This document shows, piece by piece, positions 56,401 through 58,025 of a DNA stretch of 64,000 bases; within the stretch, counting starts at the first letter, position 1; each line of letters opens with the position of its first letter. The notes beneath the pieces are model-generated. The model saw only the letters and a list, made by a program, of their open reading frames with translations. It made no database searches and was not told the DNA's origin. This DNA comes from Siphonodentalium dalli. Lineage: Eukaryota; Mollusca; Scaphopoda; Gadilida; Siphonodentaliidae. Where the stretch lies: contig CP136065.1 in assembly GCA_032622095.1 (NCBI GenBank), positions 109,595,195-109,659,194 on the forward strand, in the 5' to 3' direction. The position numbers were made by a program, and so were the translations under genes.

Positions 56401-57463
56401 CGATGTCTGACTTCATTAAATTATTTTAAACATTTTATATTCCTGATATACCTTCACCGGTTAACATCTGTTCTATATTAGCAGTACAAGTACAAGTCGT
56501 GTTATTTGATAACGTAATCACATCATAACCAGGGAAGTTAGGACTAGGGGAAAGGGTCCCTAAAAAGGTAGTCTCTTGTGGAAACCCTGATATTTGCCAG
56601 TGCCATTAACAGTTTTGGTTACAGAAAGCAATGTATTGATGAAGTGCATTGTGCTATTCAGGTAACTGTAGATCTGTTCTGTGTCACATTCCAAACCCAT
56701 GTTCAGATTAATACGCTGATCATTTCTCGGGCGAAAGGGCTTCCTTTTTGAGGATTCCCATAACTGGGGTGGTTATGTCATGGACACTATCGTCACATTG
56801 TGGGCTAAACATGTGTTCGATCCTGAACATGGGTGAAATCAGGTCAAATATTCAAGCTCGATCTCAGTTGAGGGACATATCAGTATGCCATTCCTATCAT
56901 AACACGTCCATTTCAATAAGAAATAATTATTATTTGTCTCATTTAGGAAGAAAATGAACACATCATACTGAGCCAGATCCTCACAAAAATCTGGGTATAG
57001 TGTGTCTGACATTTTCAGAATGAGGTCCACAGGGGGTGAATTCAGTGATGCTACCCCACACAGTGGGCTAGAATCACCAAATTCACCCTCTTGGAACCTC
57101 ATATTCTGGGAAGTTTCTATAGTCTCAAATTGACATTGTTTTTAGTTACTTTTCCCCCTCTGTTAAGTTTCTATGTTGCCTAATTTGCAAAAGATAAATT
57201 GCATAATCGAGGTGACTAATGGGTGAACTTCAACTGATCCTAGGTCTCCCATAGCAGTTGAGGCCTAAACAGAATGATGTCCCCATAGGGTGAATTTTGG
57301 TGACACTAGCCCGCTGTGCTTGTCCTCATACATTCTGATATAATCATTTGAACAGATAAATCATGTTCACTGTTCTTAATCTGCTTACAGGATGAGCCTA
57401 CCAACAATCTGGATATTGAATCTATAGATGCTCTGGCTGAAGCTATTGGTAGCTTCAAAGGAG
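14370..57463 (+). CDS. ABCF1: ABCF1 orthologue, partial (18 exons)
   Basis: ABC-F family ATPase. In animals ABCF1 has two ABC domains and no membrane segment, is cytosolic, binds eIF2 and ribosomes and promotes translation initiation. Joining 18 exons gives about 631 residues without a stop or phase conflict. Residues 1-145 are an acidic/Lys-rich linker ending in [14 protein letters not shown]1 has Walker A GPNGHGKTT (176-184), signature LSGGW (292-296), Walker [13 protein letters not shown] (312-323) and H-loop His346. An inter-domain Lys/Glu-rich segment follows (about 385-450). NBD2 has Walker [10 protein letters not shown] (499-507), signature LSGGQ (584-588) and Walker B/D-loop DEPTNNLD (608-615). 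The vertebrate protein is about 800-850 residues, so the N-terminus and roughly the last 55 residues, including the second H-loop, are missing. All motif residues seen are intact, so the gene looks functional. Every intron starts with GT and ends with AG. Confidence 0.96.
14463..15071 (+). other. ABCF1: ABCF1 intron 1
   Basis: 609 bp, AT-rich, with an A run at about 14492-14503. No repeat family or other gene was recognised. Confidence 0.7.
15072..15150 (+). CDS. ABCF1: ABCF1 exon 2
   Basis: 26 codons plus one base (phase 1 donor). It encodes [17 protein letters not shown] followed by a Lys/Glu-rich stretch. Acceptor TTTCAG, donor CAAG|GTAACT. The single leftover G pairs with CT of exon 3 to give Ala. 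Confidence 0.85.
15311..15468. repeat. Hairpin repeat next to a hAT-like element
   Basis: The left arm (AATATGTAGCTACAGGTAGT onward) pairs over about 70 bp with the right arm ending GCATTAGCTACATATTTTA. The adjacent hAT-like element inserted at the outer edge of the right arm. Confidence 0.6.
15469..16707. mobile_element. Non-autonomous hAT-like element with perfect 8-bp target duplication
   Basis: The left end is TAGGGACCTGCGAAT and the right end, in reverse complement, TAGGTATCTGCGAAT. ATATTTTA is present immediately outside on both sides (15461-15468 and 16708-16715). Subterminal ATTCGATTCG-type repeats occur at both ends. A 121-residue frame at 15410-15775 crosses the left edge and is not a transposase. 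A related element is at 32303-33714. Confidence 0.85.
16918..17125 (+). repeat. Repeat family C fragment
   Basis: The head CGGGGGACTAAAGAATGACC is followed by CTTCATTGTGTAATCAACAA and a diverged copy of the 190-bp unit of 10681-11630. Only about one unit remains. Confidence 0.65.
17298..18015 (+). repeat. Repeat family B, copy 3
   Basis: The head TTTACCCATACCATGTATGG and a long CCGTCCGTCTGTCCGTCC array at about 17363-17410 are followed by five units of about 120 bp. Each unit has CAGATCGAGTTCGAATATGG and GGAGTTATGGCCC motifs. This is the most complete copy in the window. Confidence 0.8.
18016..18678 (+). other. ABCF1: End of ABCF1 intron 2
   Basis: AT-rich. At about 18591-18640 it carries the short repeat with CCGATCGTGATCGG also seen at 6367-6422. 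It ends in the exon 3 acceptor CATTACAG. Confidence 0.55.
18679..18780 (+). CDS. ABCF1: ABCF1 exon 3
   Basis: Phase 1 in, phase 1 out. It encodes the acidic run [19 protein letters not shown] then [14 protein letters not shown], as expected for the N-terminal acidic region. Donor GCAG|GTATGG. Confidence 0.88.
19009..19034 (+). repeat. Run of 26 G
   Basis: An uninterrupted homopolymer in ABCF1 intron 3. Its length is prone to sequencing or assembly error. Shorter G runs are at 8688-8703, 39029-39041, 52827-52841 and 53110-53127. Confidence 0.95.
19131..20425 (-). mobile_element. Second minus-strand LINE relic
   Basis: The 3' end is marked by GATTA units on the plus strand (19136-19155), which is a TAATC-type tail on the minus strand. 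Upstream on the minus strand is the C-terminal part of a reverse transcriptase open frame (19905 to about 20420). The copy lacks the catalytic domain. A tail of short tandem units instead of poly(A) fits CR1/L2/Jockey-like elements. The two minus-strand LINEs differ in tail sequence and protein, so they are different families. Confidence 0.75.
19905..20420 (-). pseudogene. LINE reverse transcriptase C-terminal end
   Basis: The minus-strand frame is open from about 20420 through 19905. It contains [41 protein letters not shown] and [17 protein letters not shown]. The segment [16 protein letters not shown] follows, and then the C-terminus. This order (thumb, then RTRSG..LPxxxxxx..F.GA.LWN.L) is characteristic of the last part of non-LTR ORF2 proteins. 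The catalytic half is missing. Confidence 0.82.
20708..22135 (+). repeat. Repeat family D, large tandem copy
   Basis: The head TTTTTAGCTCAACTTAC is followed by about seven degenerate units of roughly 190-215 bp. Units carry GGCGCGGGCTACAGG, GTCATGAATGTTGACATT, GATGGGAACGAGTCATTTTG, AAAAAACATGGCC and ATCTTGGATTTTACTC. Minus-strand frames such as [19 protein letters not shown] only follow the units. Diverged copies are at about 31925-32260 and, inverted, 53330-53455. Confidence 0.8.
22136..22675 (+). other. ABCF1: End of ABCF1 intron 3
   Basis: No repeat was recognised. It ends in the pyrimidine-rich exon 4 acceptor ATTCTTTTTCAG. Confidence 0.6.
22676..22737 (+). CDS. ABCF1: ABCF1 exon 4
   Basis: Phase 1 in, phase 0 out. 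It encodes [20 protein letters not shown] plus one Lys. The SKKE..KLKK motif is the conserved basic segment just before NBD1 in ABCF1. Donor AAG|GTATGT. Confidence 0.93.
22961..23059 (+). CDS. ABCF1: ABCF1 exon 5
   Basis: 33 codons in phase 0: [20 protein letters not shown] continuing to SSQDIK. It matches the ABCF1 stretch leading to the first beta strand of NBD1. Acceptor TCTTGCAG, donor AAG|GTATGG. The open frame running on past 23059 is intron read-through. Confidence 0.93.
23203..23413 (+). repeat. Left inverted terminal repeat of DIRS-like element 1
   Basis: Begins TTTTTCCGCCAAGGAG and continues through GATTATTATCCTCGGCC and CTCACGCATGGATGCGTCCC to GCCAGTTTTATTTC. The reverse complement of the same sequence is at 28492-28692 with only small differences, concentrated in the outermost 25 bases. 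Confidence 0.9.
23414..26469. other. Interior of DIRS-like element 1, left part
   Basis: No domain was recognised. A segment of about 125 bp at 24519-24645 (CCAGGGCTCAAAATACATTT onward) recurs at 43466-43590. A diverged direct unit at about 26022-26165 shares GGGGAAGACTC and AGCGCACCAGCC with later units at 27060 and 27850. Open frames up to about 115 codons are present but unconvincing. Confidence 0.45.
26470..28010 (+). pseudogene. Decayed Gag-like region of DIRS-like element 1
   Basis: GC-rich compared with its surroundings. The best frame is 27073-27465 (130 residues). It is rich in Pro, Ser and Ala, with [19 protein letters not shown] early and [15 protein letters not shown] at the end. 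A diverged repeat of the first part is at 27850-28000 ([20 protein letters not shown]). Frames are broken by shifts and stops. A short motif RDIPG at about 26595 also occurs in element 2 (about 61978). Low-complexity first coding regions fit the Gag position in DIRS elements; the assignment is inferred from position and composition. Confidence 0.5.
28329..28424 (-). repeat. Internal complementary region of DIRS-like element 1
   Basis: 28329-28368 is the reverse complement of the left terminus (23203-23242). 28369-28424 is the reverse complement of the right terminus, including its outer extension TATAATTTTTATATTAAAAT. The two meet at 28368/28369, which defines both element ends. Confidence 0.88.
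28492..28722 (-). repeat. Right inverted terminal repeat of DIRS-like element 1
   Basis: Reverse complement of 23203-23413 plus a terminal extension (about 28693-28722) absent from the left repeat. The last bases AAAAATTATA are defined by their presence in the internal complementary region. Confidence 0.9.
28735..29025 (+). repeat. Repeat family J, 5' part split by a LINE
   Basis: Units carry GATCTGAACCAAAGTTGGTA, CAAGTTTGAATATGGG and TTTAACTTAAAATTTGACC. The family resumes after the LINE at 30888. 29014-29025 (GTTTGAATATGG) is the target duplication of the LINE. Confidence 0.7.
29035..30030 (+). pseudogene. LINE ORF2 C-terminal relic with Cys/His knuckle
   Basis: Frames, broken by several stops and shifts, read [34 protein letters not shown], then [16 protein letters not shown]. 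Next comes [18 protein letters not shown] at about 29690-29745. The C-x2-C...H-x4-C knuckle after a (Q)YK(I/L)(I/L)H.IL motif is typical of the C-terminus of L1/Tx1-type ORF2 proteins. The catalytic domains are absent. Confidence 0.82.
30055..30640 (+). repeat. Repeat family F, copy 1, nested in a LINE
   Basis: The head is a hairpin of CCCCCCCGTAACG and GTTAGGGGGGG, followed by GTCCGTCCGTCC. Two or three units follow with TTGGCACAGA, ACCATGGGAA, GTGCACCTGCGATTATGA and GGTGGAGTTAT. The tail contains CGTGGGGGGTATCCTTAGTC. A second copy is at 51462-52075. Confidence 0.75.
30888..31095 (+). repeat. Repeat family J, 3' part
   Basis: Resumes with GTTTGAATATGGGTTATGTC and ends with GCCACGCCTTAGCGATGCTC TTGTTA. 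The same tail (GCCACGCCCTAGTGATGGTC) closes another copy at 41685-41935. Confidence 0.7.
31096..31924 (+). other. ABCF1: Intron 5 stretch without recognised features
   Basis: AT-rich; no exon, repeat structure or RNA gene was recognised. Confidence 0.5.
31925..32260 (+). repeat. Repeat family D, diverged short copy
   Basis: Carries GATCTGATCGTCATCAAACT, CATATGGAT and a second unit with GATCCCAAACTTCATATGGG. Compare GATCATCACCAAACTTCATA in 20708-22135. Confidence 0.6.
32303..33714. mobile_element. Non-autonomous hAT-like element with perfect TIRs and 8-bp target duplication
   Basis: Both ends read TAGGGCCCTGCGAAT inward, a perfect 15-bp inverted repeat. ATTATTCC is present on both sides (32295-32302 and 33715-33722). 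GATTCGATTC-type subterminal repeats are present at both ends. The interior of 1.4 kb has no transposase. It is the same family as 15469-16707, with a one-ended relic at 51248. Confidence 0.9.
33868..33968 (+). CDS. ABCF1: ABCF1 exon 6 (start of NBD1)
   Basis: Phase 0 in, phase 2 out. It encodes [19 protein letters not shown] through [11 protein letters not shown]. This is the first beta sheet of the ATPase and the first half of the Walker A loop, which is split by intron 6 inside the Gly codon. Donor CGG|GTGAGT. Confidence 0.97.
33969..34929 (+). other. ABCF1: ABCF1 intron 6, first part
   Basis: Nothing recognised beyond ordinary AT-rich intron sequence. Confidence 0.55.
34930..35045. repeat. 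Single arm of the 49448-50167 fold-back family
   Basis: Carries TTGATATCTGATCAATCTGA, GAGCTTTGATGGGTGG, CCTCAACTCAAATC and AGCCAAATAAATAGTAAT in the order of the right arm at 50040-50170, but diverged. The other arm is missing. Confidence 0.6.
35147..35376. mobile_element. TTAA-type MITE with internal palindromes, copy a
   Basis: The right end is CATCATGGAAGGG|TTAA and the diverged left end TTAG|TTCTTACATGACTGG. Inside are hairpins formed by CTCTTATATATGCGA and TATATAAGAGAATGCA. Other copies are at 47683, 48989 and 57485. Confidence 0.65.
35436..35521 (+). CDS. ABCF1: ABCF1 exon 7 (Walker A of NBD1)
   Basis: Phase 2 in, phase 1 out. It completes [20 protein letters not shown] and continues [12 protein letters not shown]. 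The Lys and Thr of the P-loop are intact. His replaces the usual Lys at a variable P-loop position. Acceptor TTTCAG, donor AAG|GTGAGT. Confidence 0.97.
35601..35806. mobile_element. TTAA-type MITE, CCCTTTCTA family, copy 1
   Basis: Left TTAA|CCATTTCTATTCTAAA, right TTTAGTATAGAAAGGG|CTAA. The same ends and interior (AATGGTC.ATTATT, TTGAACTTATTA-like) are found at 48342-48572. The right flank has drifted from TTAA to CTAA. Confidence 0.65.
35983..36095. repeat. Half copy of a TA-flanked MITE
   Basis: Carries AGTAATGCCCTAAATAATCA, CATAATTATGGGTAAC and ATGGCTTGTTGCCATTCATC. It matches one arm of the full palindrome at 38451-38663. Another half copy is at 36920-37010. Confidence 0.7.
36281..36752 (+). 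repeat. ABCF1: Tandem duplication (229-bp offset) that includes the exon 8 acceptor
   Basis: Two diverged units, each with TTAATTTGATAATAAA, an AGAAGATGAAGCCTAA block, the CAGAATGA(G/A)GT hairpin repeat and a GAGGCC-TGTATCAT block. Each then has TTAACTATCATTCTATAG or TTTACTATCATTATATAG followed by AG(A/G)TGGTGGCTGAC. The second ends in the real exon 8 at 36730, the first in a decayed copy at 36501. Confidence 0.8.
36501..36521 (+). pseudogene. ABCF1: Decayed duplicate of the start of ABCF1 exon 8
   Basis: AGATGGTGGCTGACAAGACG follows an AG acceptor and matches the exon 8 start AGGTGGTGGCTGACGAGACT. In the exon 7 frame it would read EMVADKTN instead of EVVADETP and continue to a stop after about 25 codons. 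There is no evidence that it is spliced. Confidence 0.7.
36730..36869 (+). CDS. ABCF1: ABCF1 exon 8
   Basis: Phase 1 in, phase 0 out. It encodes [20 protein letters not shown] followed by [17 protein letters not shown]. The EVVADETPA motif is conserved in ABCF1; the rest is the helical insert of NBD1. Donor GAG|GTACTG. Confidence 0.96.
36920..37010. repeat. Half copy of the TA-flanked MITE
   Basis: Carries AGTAATGCCGTAAATAATCG, AGAATTATGGGTAATTTTTC and ATATGCTTGTTGCCATTTA, one arm of the family of 38451-38663. Confidence 0.65.
37011..38145 (+). other. ABCF1: Remainder of ABCF1 intron 8
   Basis: No repeats or coding were recognised. It ends in the exon 9 acceptor AACATTCAG. Confidence 0.55.
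38146..38378 (+). CDS. ABCF1: ABCF1 exon 9 (signature and Walker B of NBD1)
   Basis: Largest exon found: 77 codons plus two bases. It encodes [37 protein letters not shown], signature [16 protein letters not shown], Walker [13 protein letters not shown] and NAVIWLDN. The catalytic Glu (DEP) and the D-loop are intact. The last codon is completed by T of exon 10. Donor AA|GTGAGT. Confidence 0.98.
38451..38663. mobile_element. TA-flanked palindromic MITE (Tc1/mariner-like)
   Basis: A full-length hairpin: left CAGTAATGCCCTAAATAATT, right AATGATTT-type arm ending AGGGCAATACTG, with TA on both sides (38449-38450 and 38664-38665). The arms of about 105 bp are nearly identical and meet near 38557. 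TA duplication with CAGT ends fits a Tc1/mariner-type MITE. Confidence 0.75.
38690..38812. mobile_element. MITE with CAGCCCTC ends and 6-bp direct flanks
   Basis: Left CAGCCCTCTTAATT, right AATTATGAGGGCTG. TGTAGT flanks both sides (38684-38689 and 38813-38818). The internal part is built of GCTTCGGCAAT-type repeats. It has the same ends as 13786-13906. Confidence 0.7.
39425..39680 (+). repeat. Repeat family J fragment and neighbouring intron
   Basis: Carries GTTCAAATTTGGGTTTGGCC, CCAGAGTTATGGGCC and TCGACTT, and a tail resembling AGCCACACCTGGCTGTGCTC TTGTT. No CCGT head is left. Confidence 0.55.
39767..39891 (+). CDS. ABCF1: ABCF1 exon 10 (H-loop of NBD1)
   Basis: Phase 2 in, phase 1 out. 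It encodes [20 protein letters not shown] then [25 protein letters not shown] contains the switch His; the YYRGNY end is a conserved ABC-F segment. Donor ATG|GTGAGT. Confidence 0.97.
39892..40386 (+). other. ABCF1: ABCF1 intron 10
   Basis: 495 bp, AT-rich; no feature recognised. It ends in TTTTCTAG. Confidence 0.7.
40387..40499 (+). CDS. ABCF1: ABCF1 exon 11 (inter-domain linker)
   Basis: Phase 1 in, phase 0 out. It encodes [38 protein letters not shown]. This is the Lys/Glu-rich helical linker between the two ATPase domains. Acceptor TTCTAG, donor GCT|GTGAGT. Confidence 0.96.
40735..41665 (+). repeat. Repeat family G with tandem units
   Basis: The head is a hairpin (ATCCCCCGCCAAATT / AATTTGCGGGGGAT), followed by CCGTCCGTCCGTC. 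Four units of about 180 bp follow with GATTTCAAAGATATTTGGTA, TATGAGTTCACCTGACC, CCAGGTCCGGCCGGATA and GACGACGTCACAGGGCTC. The tail has CGGCGGGGCATACCGTCGTC. Confidence 0.8.
41685..41935 (+). repeat. Repeat family J, short complete copy
   Basis: The head hairpin TGCCCGTTTTGAAAAAAACA plus GGGC is followed by GTGCGTCC, one unit with GGTCAAGTTTGAGTTTGG and AAGAGTTATGGCCC. The tail is GCCACGCCCTAGTGATGGTC TTG. Confidence 0.65.
42160..42372. repeat. CAGAATGAGG-type hairpin repeat
   Basis: The arms CAGAATAAGGTCCCCAGAGG and CCCTCTTGGGAGCTCATTCTG (within 42160-42232) form a hairpin. The following sequence (GGGAAGTTTCTATAACCCC, GCATAATCGAGGTGACTAA) is shared with 57120-57230. Related hairpins are at 36343, 36597, 46339, 57019 and 57271. 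Confidence 0.7.
42706..44302. mobile_element. Terminal-inverted-repeat element of unassigned class (1.6 kb)
   Basis: The left end CACTATAAGGCCACACAAAA and the right end, in reverse complement, CACTATTAGGCCACACAAAA pair over about 36 bp, on through TGTTTCTCAAG. The right side has several GCCTGCC motifs. The interior carries a decayed reading frame (43210-43914) that may be host-derived or transposon-encoded. No clear target duplication was found. Confidence 0.6.
43206..43914 (+). pseudogene. Decayed unrecognised protein-coding sequence inside a TIR element
   Basis: Coding-like frames can be followed with a few breaks. One frame reads [20 protein letters not shown] and [19 protein letters not shown] (about 43230-43400). 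A shifted frame reads [20 protein letters not shown]. After an inserted repeat of about 125 bp (43466-43590) and an in-frame stop at 43644-43646 it reads [20 protein letters not shown] and [17 protein letters not shown]. The composition looks like a genuine protein rather than chance. I do not recognise the family. It could be a transposase remnant or captured host sequence. Confidence 0.5.
44293..44388. repeat. Inverted repeat resembling one end of a hAT-like MITE
   Basis: GGTTAACCGACCACGG and GTTGGTGGTTAACC pair around CCATGACCGGTCACGG. The outer edge in reverse complement is TAGAGCTGGGACGGTTAT, like hAT ends of the TAGNGCTGGG type. No partner end was found. Confidence 0.45.
44410..45420 (-). 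mobile_element. Retroelement relic with ORF1-like coding, minus strand
   Basis: A 1 kb GC-rich block on the minus strand, unlike the surrounding AT-rich intron. A 5' leader to about 45250 is followed by two adjoining open frames (45249-45052 and 44968-44420). No reverse transcriptase follows, so it may be a solo ORF1 copy or part of a LINE. The class is uncertain. Confidence 0.5.
44420..44968 (-). pseudogene. ORF1/Gag-like protein, charged C-terminus
   Basis: A 182-residue open frame: a Ser/Pro/acidic N-terminal half ([20 protein letters not shown]), then a coiled-coil-like stretch with [20 protein letters not shown] around residue 125-145, ending [10 protein letters not shown]. The same frame extends upstream to a stop near 45018. 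A neighbouring frame (45249-45052) opens [19 protein letters not shown] and, past a stop, carries [16 protein letters not shown]. Together they look like one ORF1-type protein broken by a stop and a frameshift. The family is not recognised with certainty. Confidence 0.5.
45421..46321 (+). other. ABCF1: Intron 11 stretch without recognised features
   Basis: AT-rich; TTTGGCAAAA-type short repeats at about 45774-45826. No exon or element was recognised. Confidence 0.5.
46322..46450. repeat. CAGAATGAGG-type hairpin repeat next to exon 12
   Basis: AGAATGAGGTCCCCAGAGGA pairs with CCTCTCCGGACCTCATTGTG, and the flanking AGAAGATGAGGCCTAAG is also shared with the copies at 36326 and 36579. It lies 28 bp upstream of an exon. 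Confidence 0.7.
46478..46652 (+). CDS. ABCF1: ABCF1 exon 12
   Basis: Phase 0 in, phase 1 out. It encodes [67 protein letters not shown] and the RP.EY motif mark the end of the linker and the start of NBD2. Donor ACA|GTGAGT. Confidence 0.97.
46673..46720 (+). repeat. ABCF1: Decayed 60-bp tandem copy of the exon 12 end and donor
   Basis: GACTTCTCATATAAGTTCTC and CCACAGTGAGG align at an exact 60-bp offset with the last bases of exon 12 (AACTTCTCATCTTAGTCCGC, CTACAGTGAGT). About 70 percent of positions agree over 36 bp. The duplicate donor-like GTGAGG is retained. Confidence 0.6.
46727..47032 (+). mobile_element. tRNA-derived SINE with 13-bp target duplication
   Basis: TGAGGTAAATTTC occurs immediately before (46714-46726) and after (47033-47045). 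The head has a tRNA-like A box (TAGCTCAGTCAGTAAGTGG) and B box (GGGTTCAATTCCC) at the usual spacing for RNA polymerase III. The body of about 200 bp is unrelated to tRNA and the 3' end is ACCACAATAAATAAATAAGT. The mobilising LINE partner is unknown. Confidence 0.9.
47300..47392. repeat. Hairpin repeat
   Basis: AAAATTTATTAACCATGTCC and GTGCACTCAGTTAATAAATTTT form arms around CACTAAATTC / GAATTTAGTG and GCCTCGCTAAAGC. The superfamily was not assigned. Confidence 0.6.
47556..47630 (+). CDS. ABCF1: ABCF1 exon 13
   Basis: Phase 1 in, phase 1 out. It encodes [42 protein letters not shown] is strongly conserved in ABCF1. Donor AAA-type GAA|GTAAGT. Confidence 0.97.
47683..47938. mobile_element. TTAA-type MITE, copy b
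   Basis: Left TTAA|TCCTTTCATGAGTGGAGC, right GCTCCTGTCATGAAAGGG|TTAT. It contains two long internal hairpins built from CTCTTATATATGTG(T)G and CACATATATAAGAG, each around CTCCCATAGGGAG. Confidence 0.78.
47943..48337 (+). other. ABCF1: Intron 13 stretch without recognised features
   Basis: Two overlapping frames on opposite strands of 60-75 codons are chance openings. No repeat was recognised. Confidence 0.5.
48342..48572. mobile_element. TTAA-type MITE, CCCTTTCTA family, copy 2
   Basis: Left TTAA|CCCTTTCTATACTAAAGG, right CTTTAGTGTAGAAAGGT|TTAA, with TTAA on both sides (48338-48341 and 48573-48576). It is the same family as 35601-35806. Confidence 0.75.
48989..49226. mobile_element. TTAA-type MITE, copy c
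   Basis: Left TTAA|CCCTTTCATGATTGGAGC, right GCTCCAGTCATGGAAGGG|TTAA, with intact TTAA on both sides (48985-48988 and 49227-49230). It has internal palindromes as in copy b. This is the best-preserved copy. Confidence 0.82.
49325..49395 (+). CDS. ABCF1: ABCF1 exon 14 (Walker A of NBD2)
   Basis: Phase 1 in, phase 0 out. It encodes [24 protein letters not shown]. The P-loop GPNGVGKST is complete in one exon, unlike NBD1. Acceptor ATTCCAG, donor CCT|GTGAGT. Confidence 0.97.
49448..50167. mobile_element. Fold-back element carrying a 97-bp satellite array
   Basis: The left end AAGGTACTCAATCCTATCAG and the right end CGGATTGAGTACCTT are inverted, with TA on both sides. The arms of about 130 bp (49448-49580 and 50037-50167) pair nearly throughout, including TTTCTTTGGCTTCGGGGGTA and its complement. 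The loop is a four-unit tandem array. A single-arm relic of the family is at 34930. Confidence 0.8.
49638..50022 (+). repeat. Four-unit 97-bp tandem array
   Basis: Units start at 49638, 49735, 49832 and 49929 with GTGGG(C/A)AGTAGCCTCTATAC and contain GGGCGCCTGTGGCGC and GGGTGGCGGGATGGGGTGGT. Units differ at only one or two positions, so the array is young or homogenised. It is GC-rich compared with the arms. Confidence 0.95.
50509..50541 (+). CDS. ABCF1: ABCF1 exon 15 (33 nt)
   Basis: A short in-phase exon: [11 protein letters not shown]. It matches the GE.RKNHRL segment that follows the first helix of NBD2. Acceptor TTTGCAG, donor CTG|GTGAGT. Confidence 0.92.
50600..51140 (+). repeat. Repeat family H, copy 1
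   Basis: GAGTCCGTCTGTTGTACCGTCC is split by drift into a weak CCGT head. Two units follow with TTGATAACTTTAACAAATAG or TTGATAACTCAAACAAATTT, CAATTTCAATAATTTTTGGT and ATACAAGTTGCT. Another array of the family is at 58026-58767. The 117-codon frame at 50816 is chance. Confidence 0.6.
51153..51224 (+). CDS. ABCF1: ABCF1 exon 16
   Basis: 24 codons in phase 0: [20 protein letters not shown] then SYLQ. It matches the (K/R)IG.(F/Y).QH...QL.....P..YLQ segment of ABC-F second domains. Donor CAG|GTTTGT. Confidence 0.95.
51248..51330 (+). repeat. One-ended relic of the TAGGG-CTGCGAAT hAT-like family
   Basis: Begins TAGGGTCCTGCGAATATTTG and continues TTCAATTTGGTCCCAATATT, like the left end at 15469. 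No matching right end was found downstream. Confidence 0.55.
51462..52075 (+). repeat. Repeat family F, copy 2
   Basis: TACCCTCCGTAACGAATTACC replaces the hairpin head. Then GTCCGTGCGTCTGTCCATCC and three or four units follow with AACTTGGCACAGATATTTAG, ACCATG(T/G)G and GTGCACCTGCGATTATAAGG. It is diverged from the copy at 30055. Confidence 0.7.
52339..52500 (+). CDS. ABCF1: ABCF1 exon 17 (signature of NBD2)
   Basis: 54 codons in phase 0. It encodes [40 protein letters not shown] and [14 protein letters not shown]. The LSGGQ signature is intact and the exon ends on Walker B. Acceptor TTTTCCAG, donor CTG|GTAAGG. Confidence 0.98.
52827..53890 (+). repeat. Homopolymer-rich block and repeat family K, copy 1
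   Basis: G15 at 52827-52841, a T-rich stretch at 52930-53095 and G18 at 53110-53127. Family K starts at about 52884 (ACTAGCAGGTTAGCCCGCCA) and continues with TTTGACCTTGAATTGATCAT, GTAGCAAGTTTGAGCTCAAT and GTGGGTACCCGTTT. An inverted family D fragment (GGCCGCTGGCAGCCATGTTT) lies at 53330-53455. Overlapping frames on both strands near 53480-53680 are products of low complexity. Confidence 0.6.
54230..54790 (+). repeat. Repeat family L, copy 1 with 116-bp units
   Basis: The head AGACTAGCTGATGTGCCCGA and CGTCCGGGCTATTTAGGG is followed by three units. They carry GGTCCAGAAACATGCCTATA, GACCCGCCCATA and GTAGGCCTACATACCAAATT. It ends in ACACACATACATACAGACCG. Confidence 0.7.
54793..55140 (+). repeat. 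Repeat family K, copy 2
   Basis: Starts ACTAGCAGGTTAGCCCGCCA and carries TTGACCTTGAATTGATCATT, GACTCGTCCATGACACTTCC and ATCGGTTCGAGTCTATAAAG. Compare 53650-53870. The following 55141-55440 carries the GGTGCAGCCGTTTTCGATTC block also present at 54135-54165. Confidence 0.7.
55487..56125 (+). repeat. Repeat family L, copy 2 with GC-rich tandem units
   Basis: The head AGACTAGCCGATGAGCCCGA is followed by four units of 122-138 bp starting at about 55526. Each has CCAAATTTCAAGTCGATAGC, CCCGTTTCCGAGATC and GTCTGCGCATGCGCGAAGC, then GTCGCACGGGCTCGGCGACC. Six overlapping frames of 60-124 codons on both strands arise only because units lack stops; none is a gene. Confidence 0.8.
56126..57017 (+). other. 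ABCF1: Intron 17 stretch without recognised features
   Basis: No recognised element; 56126-56200 has weak similarity to 33170-33240 (GGTTATGAGTTA). No coding was seen. Confidence 0.45.
57018..57330. repeat. Two CAGAATGAGG-type hairpin repeats
   Basis: 57018-57107: AGAATGAGGTCCACAGGGGG pairs with CCCTCTTGGAACCTCATATTCT. The segment 57120-57230 repeats 42245-42360. 57260-57325 is a further partial copy (GAGGCCTAAACAGAATGATG). All are upstream of exon 18. Confidence 0.65.
57391..57463 (+). CDS. ABCF1: ABCF1 exon 18 (Walker B/D-loop of NBD2), last found
   Basis: Phase 0 in, phase 1 out. It encodes [25 protein letters not shown]. The catalytic Glu is intact. Donor GGAG|GTATGT. The family then continues with a short segment holding the SHD switch His, which was not found to 64000. 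Confidence 0.97.
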
Positions 57464-57484
57464 GTATGTGTTTGTCGTTATAAA

Positions 57485-57693
57485 CCCTTTCATGACTGGA
57501 GCTTGCTGACATTTTGCAAAAACCCTTTGTCAATGCATTCTGTTATATGCGAGTCTCCCATAGGGAGCCTTGCATATATAAGAGAATGCATTGTCCAAAA
57601 CAATATTTTACCTTGACATTGAAAGCCAGAGCAATAGAATGTACTGGCACAGGATCTTTTTGCTGCACCAGCGTAGCTCCCATCATAAAAGGG
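57485..57693. mobile_element. TTAA-type MITE, copy d
   Basis: Left TAAA|CCCTTTCATGACTGGAGC, right GCTCCCATCATAAAAGGG|TTAA (57694-57697). Partly deleted inside relative to copy b. Confidence 0.72.
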
Positions 57694-57894
57694 TTAATTC
57701 TAAATTGTGCGAGCTGCTTTCAGTAGTCATATATGATTTATACTCTTTGAAAAAAGAGCTGAGCAGATGAATTTCTGTTATCACCAAAACTCTAAGAAAA
57801 ACTTTTTCAAAATGCATGGTTGTTTTTTATGCTATTATATAATTTCTTGAGCTACTAATTTTACAAAGAGCCGTAGAAATATAATTGAATTGTT

Positions 57895-58025
57895 GTCCAT
57901 CCGTCTGTCTGTAGACACTTTACGCATGGTGTGATAACTCAAACAATTTTAATCCAATCAGAAAAAAAATTTGTATATGTGTTTCTCAGACCAAAATACA
58001 GATCGAGTTCGAATATAGGTTTTTA
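57895..58025 (+). repeat. Repeat family B, fragment
   Basis: Carries ATCCGTCTGTCTGTAGACAC, TTTACGCATGGTGTGATAAC and CAGATCGAGTTCGAATATAG: one unit, fused to a family H array. Confidence 0.65.
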
